Shown here in pieces: positions 22,101-33,713 of a stretch of DNA of 64,000 bases (its first letter is position 1; each line of letters opens with the position of its first letter). The DNA is taken from assembly GCF_023091745.1 (NCBI RefSeq), contig NC_068933.1:21394001-21458000 (forward strand), written 5' to 3'. The notes under the pieces are model-generated. The model made no database searches and had not been told where the DNA came from. It was given only the letters and a program-made list of their open reading frames with translations. Source of the DNA: Budorcas taxicolor (Eukaryota; Chordata; Mammalia; Artiodactyla; Bovidae). The position numbers and the translations under genes were made by a program.

Positions 22101-24185
22101 TTTTTAAAGTATTAAGCATGAAAGATGGTAGACTTCTTTAGTAGGAAAGTAAATTTCCACTGCTTTAGTTTTTTAAAATAGGTGTGTTAAATTGTAATAA
22201 AATGCTCCTCATTAAAGGATGAAAATCAGTACAAACACAAGTAGCCAAAATAGGTAGTATTCAATGTAAATAAGTGTGCTAATAATATAATTTAACAGAA
22301 TGTGATCTGTATGGTATTCGTATGTGAATAGATGTTAAAGACTATGGAATTTTTATACAGTCATGTTGAAATATATATTTGAGGGGAAAAAAATCTATTG
22401 ACAGTATTGGGATGTTAGTTCATCTCATTAAACAGTGTGGTAGAGAATGTTCCTGGTTCTTTCCTCTAATTTGGTCTCCTCTTAGCCAGCGAGGGTCTGT
22501 CTGATTGGACAGTGTCTGCACTGAAGAGAACTGACTACCGCTCTGATTAGCCACTTTGTCAAATGTCACTTGCAATCAATTTGGCTGATGGAAGGAGCCT
22601 TCAACTCTGATCAGATATCTGTTTTGTCAGAGTCACAGAGCACTGAGGTATGGATCAATGCAGTCACATTTGTTCTATATCTGTAAGAAAGGGATGCAAA
22701 CATAAACAAAAGTGCTTTGCAAGCATAAATTATTAATAATAAGTGATAAGCGCAAACATGACATCTCAGCATTACTTTTCAACACTGGCCTGCTAACTCA
22801 TCTCAGTCTTAAACCCCAAATACTGTGGTTTAGTCCCCCCAAAATATAATTTGATGTTACTGATTTAAACTACACATATATAAACAGGTTTTAAATCAGA
22901 TCTCAGGGGAGAAAGCCATATATATTTGTCCTTATCCCTGTCTATAAAACATTATTTTCTTTTCCTTCCCATAGGAGATACCCAAACGTCAAAGTCACTT
23001 TTACTTATTCTGAATTTACCTATCATTTAAGGCCCAGCTCAGTGGACCTTAACTTTATGAAGGGTCTCTGACCGCTCTATATTCACTATATTATTCCTTG
23101 TCTCTTCTAGTGTTTGTTGATCTCTCTAAAATAATATTTAATGGTCTGCCTCAAATAATAACCATTCCTTCCTATGCAAATTTCTTTCCACTAGTTAGGC
23201 ATTTTACACTGCTTATTAACCCAAGTACAGTGTTTATTCATCTTGTCAGTAGAGAAATATAAAAACTCATGACATTTCCTGTAGACAAGAGCTCTGTATC
23301 TAATATTCAAAATGCATACCCAGTGTCCTATATAAAACTAACAACTATAGGTCAAGGAGATTTTGTTGAGCTCTACTTTCTGTAGTCTAAATGTGTACAA
23401 ATCAACAAAATCATTATGCTTTTCTATTACATCATTCTGTATTCACACTAGTAGAGCTATTATTATTTGCTGTGAGGAAATCATTTAAAATCACCTTTAC
23501 AAAACTACCTCTAGCATTTCTGGCATTTGTTCTACTTGTGCTTGTGGTGAGAGGCAAGTTTTCCTGACATTATCCAATCCTTATCAGTTCCTATGAAGAC
23601 TAATTAACTCCTAATCAATCCAGATCTTACGATATTTGCCATTCTCACAGCACCAAATGAGTAATTTTCATCTAGCAAATCTCAATTAATACTTTGCAAA
23701 TTGAACACAATCATGAGTATTGAAATGTCCTAAACTCTGTCATAATTTAAAAACTTTTATTCACTGTAGATTTCTGGAAATCTCTGAAATTTTGCTATGT
23801 TTTTTAATAGTTCTTTCTGCTCCTATATGTATTTTTGGGGGAAGATAATTTCTTTTACTCCAAAGTAAAATAGTTTCACAAAAAAGCAATGTCAGACTCT
23901 ATTAAGAGTCCTGCAGAAAACTGCATACAGGATACCTGTTAGATGCCTGCCAAAGAGTTTCAACTTTCCCAGTGGGGCAATTAATAAGTTAATAAACCCA
24001 AATGTGAAATGAATTTTCCTAATTGACTTAATAAGAGTGGGCAGAACTAGAGGGTTTAGTTGATGGAGAACCAAATTTAACAGTGCACTCCTGCCAAATG
24101 GACATGTGGCAAGCAAAAAATAATTTGGAGTTGAGTGTTTGGTTTTGTATCCCATGGTATTTAGGCTTATTCAATATAGCATTGA
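22101..24185. other. 2 kb of mostly single-copy DNA
   Basis: No gene was recognised. 22490-22670 is a distinct, less A+T-rich patch with clustered TGATTG/TGATTAG/CAATCAAT-type cores. 23010-23240 weakly recalls sense L2 (aaggcccagctcagtgg ... aagggtctctgacc). Confidence 0.35.
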
Positions 24186-24362
24186 CACTCTACATATTAT
24201 ATATGAAACATATATATATACACATTAACAAGATAGGTATGTTTCTATGTAATATATATGTATATTTTGTAATATATAATGTGTGTATAATGTATGTATA
24301 ATGTATATATATAATATATATTTTTAATATATAATGTATATGTATATTATACATAAAATATG
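24186..24362. repeat. TA/TG-rich microsatellite region
   Basis: An interrupted (TA)n with ATGTATA and GTGTATAATG repeats over about 175 bp. It is nearly self-complementary. Frames on both strands here (72 and 82 codons) are low-complexity Ile/Tyr/Met-rich artefacts. Confidence 0.92.
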
Positions 24363-25187
24363 AATTGAGGATAAGTTCACTGAGAATCAAAGCTGTATCC
24401 ATAAGTAAGTCAATATCCAAGTAAATATGCAAGTACAATTGGATGGCAATTGAGCTTCAATTTGCAGGAAAGAGTGGGTGGAGGGGGGCAGAGGTTGTCT
24501 GGAATGGTCTGCATTGAAGGGGAGGATGGTTGCCACTGGCTTTCAAACTGCTTTCCACATGGAGCAGAGAACTCTGTGGTTTATCTAGAGTTAAGTATAT
24601 TTTAAAAAAGCATGATTTATTTCAGCATATATTCTAAACAACTTTCTCTGTTATTTGATTTATCTATATGATGGGCCATCCAGAATGGACCAGTATACAT
24701 TTATGCCATTATTAGCATACATTTAACTAAAAAATAAAAAAATTAAATATGATATTAGGGTCAAAATTACCAAGAAAGTTAGCCACTGTTGAGCCAACTG
24801 TGTGACTGAGTTTTCTAATTTTCTTGAGAATGAAGCTTTTACACTGTTCTTCTAAAAGAGGTGGGGGAAAGGTTATTTTATTTACTGACTTAAAAACTGA
24901 AATCAAAACAATATCCTTGTCTTCTTTAATATAATGAATTCTTAAGACTCCCAATTAGAGGTTGGAGAAGCTATGGTAAAACAGTCTGTGCACATTCTAG
25001 ACAAGAGTATGTTACCATGAGAGAATTGCTCTGTGGCTAAGGGTTAAGTGATCAAGTAAATGAGCAAAAATAACAAAGCATCTAGTTGGGAAGTCCTAAT
25101 ATGCCTTTTGCAGAACTGCTAATGACCCCAGTTATTGAAGTAGAGGGCACCGCAGTTGAAGAACTCATGCTGCAGGCACCATATGCA
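24363..25187. other. no recognised gene
   Basis: Single-copy-looking DNA. Confidence 0.4.
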
Positions 25188-26806
25188 TGTAAGTCAACTT
25201 AGTTCAGTTCAGTTCAGTCTCTCAGTCATGTCCAACTCTTTGCGACCCCATGAACTGCAGCAAGCCAGGCCTCCCTGTTTATCACCAACTCCCGGAGTCC
25301 ACCCAAACCCATGTCCATTGAGTCAGTGATGCCATCGAAGCATCTCATCCTCTATCGTCCCCTTTTCCTCCTGCCATCAATCCTTCCCAGCATCAGGGTC
25401 TTTTCAAATGAGTCAGCTCTTCGCAACAGGTGGCCAAAGTATTGGAGTTTCAGCTTCAATATCAGTCCTACCAATGTACACCCAAGACTGATCTCCTTTA
25501 GGACAGACTGGTTGGATCTCTTTGCGGTCCAAGGGACTCTCAAGAGTCTTCTCCGACACCATAGTTCAAAAGCATCAATTCTTCGGCACTCATCTTTCTT
25601 TATACTCCAATTCTCACATCCATACACGACTAGAAAAACCATAGCCTTGACCAGACGGACCTTTGTTGGCAAAGTAATGTCTCTGCTTTTTAATATGCTG
25701 TCTAGGTTGGTCATAACTTTCCTTCCAAAGAGTAAGCATCTTTTAATTTCATGGCTGCAATCACCATCTGCAGTGATTTTGGAGCCCAGAAAAATGAAGT
25801 CAGCCACAGTTTCCACTGTTTCCCCATCTATTTCCCATGAAGTGATGGGACTGGATGCCATGATCTTCGTTTTCTGAATGTTGAGCTTTAAGTCAACTTT
25901 TTCACTCTCCTCTTTCACTTTCATCAAGAGGATCTTTAGTTCCTCTTTGCTTTCTGCCATAAGGGTGGTGTCTGCATATCTGAGGTTATTGATATTTCTC
26001 CGGGCAATCTTGATTCCAGCTTGTGCTTCCTCCAGCCCAGCATTTCTCATGATGTACTCTGCATAGAAGTTAAATAAGCAGGGTGACAATATACAGCCTT
26101 GACATACTCCTTTTCCTATTTGGAACCAGTCTGTTGTTCCATGTCCAGTTCTAACTGTTGCTTCCTGGCCTGCATACAGGTTTCTCAAGAGGCAGGTCAG
26201 GTGGTCTGGTATTCCCATCTCTTTTAGAATTTTCCACAGTTTATTGTGATCCACACAGTCAAAGGCCTTGGCATAGTCAATAAAGCAGAAATAGATGTTT
26301 TTCTGGAATTCTCTTGCTTTTTCGATGATCCAGTGAATGTTAGCAATTTGATCTCTGGTTCCTCTGTCTTTCCTACAACCAGCTTGAACATCTGGATGTT
26401 CACGGTTCACGTATTGCTGAAGCCTGGCTTGGAGAATTTTGAGCATTACTTTACTAGCATGTGAGATGAGTGCGATTGTGCGGTAGTTTCAGCATTCTTT
26501 GGCATTGCCTTTCTTTGGGATGAAAGAAAGGGAATGAAAACTGACCTTTTCCAGTCCTGTGGCCACTGCTGAGTTTTCCAAATTTGCTGGCATATCGAGT
26601 GCAGCACTTTCACAGCATCATCTTTCAGGGTTCAAAATAGCTCAACTGGAATTCCATCACCTCCACTAGCTTTGTTCGTAGTGATGCTTCCTAAGACCCG
26701 CTTGACTTCACATTCCAGGATGTCTAGCTCTAGGTGAGTGATTGCACCATTGTGATTATCTGGGTCATGAGGATCTTTTTTGTACAGTCAATTCTTTTGT
26801 AAGTCA
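25188..26806 (-). mobile_element. BovB LINE, antisense, 1.6 kb, with 9-bp TSD
   Basis: The element spans about 25198-26790 on the minus strand. The (AGTTC)n tail is at 25198-25217, and the 5' truncation lies near gtcatgaggatcttttttgtac. The perfect TSD tgtaagtca is at 25188-25196 and 26798-26806. The full RT domain is present. The apurinic-type endonuclease is missing because of 5' truncation. Confidence 0.95.
25352..26446 (-). pseudogene. BovB reverse transcriptase, 364 codons open, YADD box shortened to YAD
   Basis: The longest open frame in the window. It shows RT motif A as FCFIDYAKAFD at about 53-63, then GKGVCQGCILSPCLFN at about 111-126, and the palm box as NNLRYADTTLM at about 153-163. 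There the second Asp codon of YADD is deleted in frame (+ strand 25966-25984). A Met is also lost from the later V-V-M-Y-G-C motif (reads VVYGC). It stops early in the Arg/Lys-rich C-terminal part because the frame shifts there. The upstream part (to 26790) carries a frameshift near 26470-26530. RTE RT copies RNA at nicked target DNA; without the metal-binding Asp pair this protein would be inactive. Confidence 0.9.
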
Positions 26807-27014
26807 GTTCAGTCATGTCCAACTCTTTGCGACCCTGTGGACAGTAGCCCTACAGTCTCCTCTGTTCATAGGATTCTCCAGACAAGAATAATGGAGTGGG
26901 TTGCCGTGCCCTCCTCCAGGGGATCTTCCCGACCCGGGGATGGAACCCACGTCTCTTATGTCTCCTGGATTGGCAGACGGATTATTTACCACTAGTGTAA
27001 CCTGGGAAACTCCA
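26807..27014 (-). mobile_element. Bov-tA SINE, antisense
   Basis: The + strand runs from gttcagtcatgtccaactc to agtgtaacctgggaaactcc, with the tcttatgtctcctggattggcag subfamily head. It abuts the right TSD of the BovB, so the BovB appears to have inserted at the edge of this SINE or next to it. Confidence 0.93.
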
Positions 27015-28240
27015 CGGGTTCTGTATGCCCCTATCTAAAACAAAGTTACATTCCCTCCCTTTTTCTCACCTGGGAGAACTAAGTTTGAATGAGCAAAAAC
27101 TATGTATGTTTTTGTTTGATGTGGGGAGGGACAATGTGCAGTAAATACCAACAGCATTTATTATATATAGTATTTCTTAAGAATTTATAAATATGTGTAT
27201 ATTTAGACATGTGCACTAAGAGCTTCATACCAAATAATTATTTGATTCAATGGTAGGAATCTACAGACTTTCAATAAGGAAAAAACTGTTGAAAAGAGGC
27301 AGTATGTTAACCCTCATCGGGTAATACTCCAGTTGTGGATTTGGTATATTATTTCCAAAGGACATACTTGTTAGTTTGTGTTAGGTCACCTTTAAATCTT
27401 GCCAATTTAGAGGAAATATAATGAGCTATTCAGAAGTGAATTATTTTGTGACACAGTGGGGTACATTACCTTGTCGTGCTGCCGCAGACTTGGCAGCTCC
27501 CCAAGCTGTGTTCTGATTTAAAACCTTGCTTACTCCATCAGAAATGTGCAGCAGGACAGGGAAGTACCTGGGAGCTGACGCAGAGGGCTGTGGACCCCAG
27601 CAGAGAGGCTTCCCTCACAAAGACCGTTACCTGTACTTTAACTTCTTTCTGATCCGTTGGTGGGGCTGACTAGAGAAGCAGAAGCTGGTTTAAATGTGTG
27701 TGGCTTTTCTGTACGTAAACCGAGGTCTGTTTTTGAAAGGTTTTTCATCATCTTCACTTAGCACGAGGATATTGCTGATAAAGACAACATCTTCATCATT
27801 TTATTATGAACACAAATGACATTTCCCCCAAGAATGAACCTTTCCCTCAAAACCCAGTAAAAAAAAAAAGGGTAGTCAAAAATAAGCTGGAGCATATATA
27901 CTAATTATTTTCCTTCACATTCTTTAGCCTTTCCCCTGTTCTTATATTCAGTGTTATACTGTATTTCAGAATTAGTTTCATGAATGAGAAGGAAATTGAA
28001 GGCATTGGGGCCAGATCCAAATATCAAAAGAATATTTTGTAAACTGATTAGTGATATGGTCTTTTTTGTATAGTAAGTTAATACGTTCTGTGTTTTTGGA
28101 TTTCAAATGTCTAGCTTGTACATTTCATTGGTGTATAATTGCAGAAGTCCATTTGTTCCTCACGTATGCATTCAAAAGTCTCCACATGAAAAGTTATTTG
28201 TGTATTTGTGTGCATGCTTGGATGTCATGATAAATTGATT
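27015..28240. other. no recognised gene
   Basis: Single-copy-looking DNA. 27465-27700 is richer in G+C than its flanks (gtgctgccgcagacttggc ... gggagctgacgcagag), with no recognised repeat. An A run is at 27860-27870. Confidence 0.35.
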
Positions 28241-28505
28241 CATTTCTTATTGTTTTAACTTTTTAATTTATATTGGATTATCACCTATTAACAATATTAT
28301 GATAGTTTCAGGTGGACAGCAAAGGGACTCAACCAATACATATACATGAATTCATTCTCCCTCAAACACCCCACACATCCATGGTGCACAGAGTGTTGAG
28401 CAGAGTTCCCTGTGTTATACAGTAGGTCCTTGTTGGTTATCCATTTTAAATACAGCAGTGTGCATGTGACCATCCCAAACTCCCTGGCTGTCCCTTCTTC
28501 CCATC
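28241..28505 (-). mobile_element. artiodactyl L1 3' end, antisense
   Basis: The + strand contains ctattaacaatattatgatagtttcaggtgg, then gagcagagttccctgtgttatacagtaggtc, then ttggttatccattttaaatacagcag. This is the same L1 3' type as at 21918 and 56940. Confidence 0.82.
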
Positions 28506-28765
28506 CTTTTGCCTCTGTTTCTTTTTTCTTTTTTTGGTAAAAAGTCAAATAGGATACGTATTCCTGGTCTTCTCAGAGCTTTTGAAATACTCATGTACAC
28601 CATGAAACTAAGAAAGATACATAGTTTTCAGGGTTTCACAAACATTTTTTGGCTTGTGGTGCCCTTTTTGAATAGTCTGGAAACAGAATACTCCACAATT
28701 AGCTTCATTTTATTTTATTTATTATTCATTCATCATCACTTTTTTCCTCACCTTCTTCTCTAAGT

Positions 28766-28900
28766 CTTTTGTAAATTTTAATTACATGATAATTGCTTTA
28801 CAATGTTCTGTTGGTTTCTGCTGTACAGCTCTGTGAATCAGCTATAAGTATACTCATGTCTCCTCTCTCCCTCCCCACCCTCCCCTCCCTGACCTCAAAA
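28766..28900 (-). mobile_element. artiodactyl L1 3' end fragment, antisense
   Basis: The + strand phrases gctttacaatgttctgttgg and ctgctgtacagctctgtgaatcagcta, then tctctccctccccaccctccc, match the antisense artiodactyl L1 3' UTR. Confidence 0.75.
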
Positions 28901-29117
28901 CAGACATAAAGGACTTGCGGACATAGTGAGGGAAGGAGAGGGTGGAGTGAATCCAGAGAATGGCATTGACATGTACACACTACCATGTGCTACTCATTTT
29001 TGATAACAAAATTATTAAGTGCAATAAAGTCAAAATATGAATTTCTGTGCAAATGCTCATTCAAACCTGACCAGGACTTGCTTTCTATGATTGTTTGGTT
29101 ACTCCATTTCATATGTG

Positions 29118-29275
29118 CCTTAACTATGTATGCTGCTGCTGCTGCCAAGTCGCTTCAGTCATGTCTGACTCTGTGCGACCCCATAGACGGCAGCCCACCA
29201 GGCTCCCCCGTCCCTGGGATTCTCCAGGCAAGAACACTGGAGTGGGTTGCCTTCTCCATCACCTTAACTCTGTAT
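29118..29275 (-). mobile_element. Bov-A2 single-monomer copy, antisense, 14-bp TSD
   Basis: (tgc)n and one Bov-A monomer only (29132-29261). The second monomer is absent, so it is 5'-truncated. The TSD is ccttaactatgtat (29118-29131) and ccttaactctgtat (29262-29275), one mismatch. Confidence 0.95.
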
Positions 29276-29374
29276 ACATAGGCAAATAAAGATAATTATA
29301 TAAATCATATGATTATTATTGTGTAAGGTATATTCAGCTTTATTTGAAGATATAGTCCTTCCAACGTGCTGATA

Positions 29375-29568
29375 GGGGCTTCCCAGGTGGAGCTGCCTAT
29401 GCAGGAGACATAAGAGATGTGGGTTAGATCCCTTGGGTGGTGAAAATCCCCTGGAGGAGGGCATGGCAACCCTCTCCAGTATTCTTGCCTAGAAAATCCC
29501 CATAGACAGAGGAGGCAGGCGGGTTATGGTCCACAGGGTCGCGAAGAGTCAGACTGAAGCAACTGAGC
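29375..29568 (+). mobile_element. Bov-tA SINE, sense
   Basis: It starts ggggcttcccaggtggagct with an internal head deletion, uses the gacataagagatgtgggtt subfamily head, and ends gactgaagcaactgagcac. Flanks tgctgata and tgttgata may be a TSD. Confidence 0.92.
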
Positions 29569-29571
29569 ACA

Positions 29572-30436
29572 TATATGTTGATAAGACAACTAATAAGTAT
29601 TCTAAATATGTATATATACTTTAAAGTGCATTTTATCTTGTGATTTAAATTGTAATGCAATTACAAAGAATTCTCTAAATTATATTGGAAATATATAACC
29701 AATACAATTGTAACAATAATTTTAAAATTAGTTTTTAAGAAATTACATTTTAAAAACTGACACCCAAATATTCATAAATATCATGATCTTACCTGAAAAC
29801 TTTAATCCAGTTCTATGAATTTAAAGGCTTCCTTCTTATGATGTTAGATCAGAAATCTTAAATTGATTTAACTGAATTCTTTACCAAAAAATAAATATAA
29901 TTTCTAAGATTTCTATAATGTAAGCTGCCTCGTACTTACTATGAGTAGTAGTCAGAGGCTATATTTTATATATTTCATATTTAGAAAATATGTTTAAACT
30001 CAATATCTTTAATCGCTTCATATATTTCAATTCTGGAGAGAAATTAAGTACAAATGTTTTTCATAAAAATTATTTCCAACAATATACTTGAATTGAAGTT
30101 ATATAGCTGGACAATACAATTCCTAACAAAATTTATGTTTGCAATTTTATCAATTTAGTCTGACTTTGGTAGGTATAGAAACTTAAAAACAAAACCAAAA
30201 ATCTTTTTATATTCTTGAAATAGCAGCTCACCCTAGTTTGGTGGTCTTTTCTAAGATTAGAACTGATACATCTTTTCATTAAAAAGATTGCCATGAAGAA
30301 ATAGTTTATTTAAAATAAAGCATTATGATCAACTAAATGAAATCATACTGTTTTACTTGGAAACAAAATTACTTAAACAAAGAAAAAAACGTAGGAGGCT
30401 TCAGGCTAGTTCATGAGCATGTATAATATACCCCTA
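29572..30436. other. very A+T-rich DNA, nothing recognised
   Basis: No gene or repeat call. Confidence 0.4.
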
Positions 30437-31009
30437 CTATGCCATTAAAAGACTCTGAAACTAAAGGATACTTGCTCCTTGGAAGAAAAGCTGTGACTAA
30501 CCTAGACAGCATATTAAAAAGCAGAGACATTACTTTGCTGACAAATGTCTGTCTAGTCAAAGCTGTGGTTTTTCCAGTAGTCATGTTGATATGAGAGCTG
30601 GACTACAAAGAAAGCTGAGGGCTCAAGAATTGATGCTTTTGAATTGTGGTGCTGGAGAAGACTCTTGAGAGTCCCTTGTACTGCAAGGAGATCCAACCAG
30701 TCCATCCTAAAGAAATCAGTCCTGAATATTCATTGGAAGGACTGATGCTGAAGCTGAAGCTCCAATACTTTGGCTACCTGATGTGAAGAATTGAGTCACT
30801 AGAGAAGACCCTGATGCTGGAAAAGATTGAAGGCAGGAGAAAAGGACAAGAGAATGAGATGGTTGGATGGCATCACCGACTCAATGGACATGAGTTTGAG
30901 CAAGCTCCGGGAGTTTGTGATGGACAGAGAGGCCTGGTGTGCTGCAGTCCATGGGTTCACAAAGAGTTGGACATGACTGAGCGACTGAACTGAACTGACT
31001 ATGCCATTA
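30437..31009 (+). mobile_element. BovB LINE 3' end, sense, perfect 12-bp TSD
   Basis: A 5'-truncated BovB of about 550 bp (30449-30997) ending gactgaactgaactg. The perfect TSD actatgccatta is at 30437-30448 and 30998-31009. Frames are broken by several single-base changes. Confidence 0.96.
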
Positions 31010-31093
31010 GCATGGAGGAAAGAAAAAGGAAAAGTGTTGTAAAAAGAAATGAAATTGTTTTTTTCTTAGAACCATTAGTATCTAAATAAAAGC

Positions 31094-31319
31094 CAAATAC
31101 AGTTGGATTTCCCAGGTGGCATTAGTTTTAAAGAATCTGCATGGCAATGCAGGAGACACAAAAGACATTGGGTGAATTCCTGAGTCAGGAGGATCCCCTG
31201 GAGAAGGAAGTGGCAACTCGCTCCACTCTTCTTGCCTGGAAAATTCCATGGATAGAGGAGCCTGACGGCCTACAGTCCATGGGGCCTCAAAGAGTCAGAC
31301 ATGACTGTGCACAAATACA
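31094..31319 (+). mobile_element. Bov-tA SINE, sense, 8-bp TSD
   Basis: The element starts near 31104 (ggatttcccaggtggcatt) and ends near 31311 (cagacatgactgtgca). The perfect TSD caaataca is at 31094-31101 and 31312-31319. Confidence 0.94.
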
Positions 31320-31329
31320 ATAGGTTATA

Positions 31330-31689
31330 TCCACAAAGCTAGATAAATAAAGTATGTGCCACTTTATTTCTTTTCTAATAACTTACATAGGTTCTACTGT
31401 ATTGCTGGCATTGCTACCCTTTTTTGGAGGCAAGGTGCTAAGATACATCAAAATTCTCAAAGAAACTGCACACATTGAAAAACTTCAATTTGAGTAGTAT
31501 ATTCTGAAGAAATAGATTTTCTGTAAAAATGAAAGATTTTTACAAAGAATGTACAGATTAACGCTTAATATAGACAATGGAAAAACTTTATGCCTTCATT
31601 TGGTCTTTTATCGAAAACTTTATAGCATGTGAAAAATTATAAAAATCACTTAGATAAATTAGAAAAGGACTGAAAAACTGAAGGAGTTC
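31330..31689. other. no recognised gene
   Basis: A+T-rich single-copy-looking DNA. Confidence 0.4.
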
Positions 31690-32598
31690 CAAAAAGGAAA
31701 TGCAGATGCCCAACAGTAACTGCAAAGATGCTCAATATCATTAATTATCAGGGAAATGCAAATCAAAGCCACAATGAGATGTCACCTCACACTTGACAGA
31801 ATGACTGTCATCCAAAAGAACAGAAATAATAAATGTTGGTGAGGATGTGGAAAAAAGAAAATCCATGTACACTGTTTATTGGTAGAAATGTAAATTGGTG
31901 CAGCCACTGTGGAAAATATTATGGAGGCTTCTCAAAAAACTCAATATAGAACTACCACATGATCCAGTAATTCCAGTCATTTGTATATATCTGAAAACAC
32001 CCAGAATGCTAAATCAAAAAGATACATGAACCCCAGTGTTCATAGTAGAATTGTTAACAGTTGTCAAGAGAGGGAAGAATCCCAAATGCCCATCAAGGAA
32101 TAAATGGATAAAGTTGTGGTGTATGTATGTATATATATACACACATATATATATACACATTCCATATATGTATATACACATATGTATGTGTATATATATG
32201 ATAGAATACTGCTCAGCCATAAAAAGGAATGAAATTTTTCCATTTGCATCTGCAAAGATGGACATAGAGGGCATTATGCTAAGTGAAATAAGTCAGAGAA
32301 AAACAACCACTGTATGATATCACTGATATGTGGAATCTAAAAAAAAAATACAACAAACTACTGATAGTAACAAGAAAGAAGCAGATTCAGATACAGAAAA
32401 TGAACTAGAGGTTATCAGTGGTAAGAGAGGAAGGGGAATTATAGAGGTGGGGGAGTGAAAGGTACTAACTACTGGGTGTAAGATAGGCTCAAAGAAGTTT
32501 AGTACAACTTGAGGATATAGCCAATATTTTGTTAATAACTGTAAAAGGAAAGTAACCTTTAAAAACTGTATAAAGTCTTTTTAAAATTAAAAAAAGAA
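31690..32598 (+). mobile_element. old L1 3' end, sense
   Basis: ORF2 end and 3' UTR: tcagggaaatgcaaatcaaag, cacctcacacttgacagaatg, gatgctcaatatc, ttggtgcagccactgtgg, atactgctcagccataaaaagg, tgcaaagatggacatagagg, aagtgaaataagtcagagaa. A long A-rich end follows near 32580-32598. It is more diverged than the 57.7-59.3 kb copy. A TA/CA microsatellite has expanded in it at 32121-32205. Confidence 0.9.
32121..32205. repeat. TA/CA microsatellite within L1
   Basis: Interrupted tatatata / cacata / gtatgt repeats replace the short gtatatatacaatgga stretch expected between the end of ORF2 coding and the tactcagccat box of L1. Confidence 0.88.
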
Positions 32599-32599
32599 A

Positions 32600-33713
32600 A
32601 ATCTATGAAGTCATTGAAAATCATACTTTGAATAATATACAATGGGTATTTTTTTCTTTGCTGAAATATTGAATACTAGATAGCACAAAAATCCTTCTCT
32701 GATCAGAGTAAGATACTGGCAAATCACACAGCTGGTAAGACACTTTAGAGACAAACTTTTTGTTTCTAAGCCCACTACATTCTTAATCACTTGCCACAGA
32801 TGAAGAAACTAATGTTAGTGAACAGAGCTCACGATTATAATGATGATAAGAGAGTCATATCATAAACACAAATCTGATACCTTAAGATAGTTTCTGTAAT
32901 CAAGAAGCCTGCTTGATCAATGTATTTTTATAGAAATGATTTTGAATGAGCACATCTTAGAGAATTGCCTAAATCTCAGTAATACTTAATAAATGAAGGG
33001 TTTATACAGAATGCAAGCCCATAATCCATATGAGTGTTTAAGAAAAAACATATTTTGCTCTTAATGAGTTCTTTGTGATTTTACTCACAGGAATGAGCCA
33101 AGTTTCATTAAACAAAAAGATAACATGGAAAAATGGTCTTTTTTTTTTTCCTAGTGTTCTAGGAAAACTTTGTTAAACTAGTAAGAAACAAAATGCTGCT
33201 AAAGAAATGATAGCAAAAATTCTCTGCATCTGAATATATAAACAAATGGCTTATAGTTTGACCCATAATTATTAATATGGATTGTATTTTTATTAGGTAA
33301 CAAAATACCTGTTAAAACTCACATGGCCCATTAACTATGTATCTAATAGCAGTCTATAACAGAGTGTAATTACCACCCAACATGCACAATAAAATTTTCA
33401 TAAACACTATTGTCAGTGTAAAAGTGTCAGATCTAGAAAACATAAAAGCTTCCTGAAAATATTACAATAAGCTATTTTTAAAAGCCATTATCGAACTATA
33501 GGATTCATTTGTCTCTCTTCTGAAAATACCACATATATTCAATATGTTTTAAATTTTGTTTATTCAAACTTCACATTTCCTGCAAAATATAACATCAAAG
33601 GAATGTATTGAAAATGGAAACTCTACCTAATTCATTGGAGAGTAATAAGCACAGATGAAATCCTTTCATATTCAAATAATTAAAAATAGAAAATTGGCAT
33701 TTAAGATCGTCAG
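32600..33713. other. no recognised gene
   Basis: A+T-rich DNA with a T run at 33139-33150. Confidence 0.4.

Noticed and set aside
24083..24438. 72- and 82-codon frames on both strands
   Set aside because: Products of the TA/TG microsatellite.
25311..25877. 188-codon plus-strand frame
   Set aside because: Antisense shadow of the 364-codon BovB frame. The same shadow recurs at other BovB copies (21150-21650, 33786-34073, 36101-36655).
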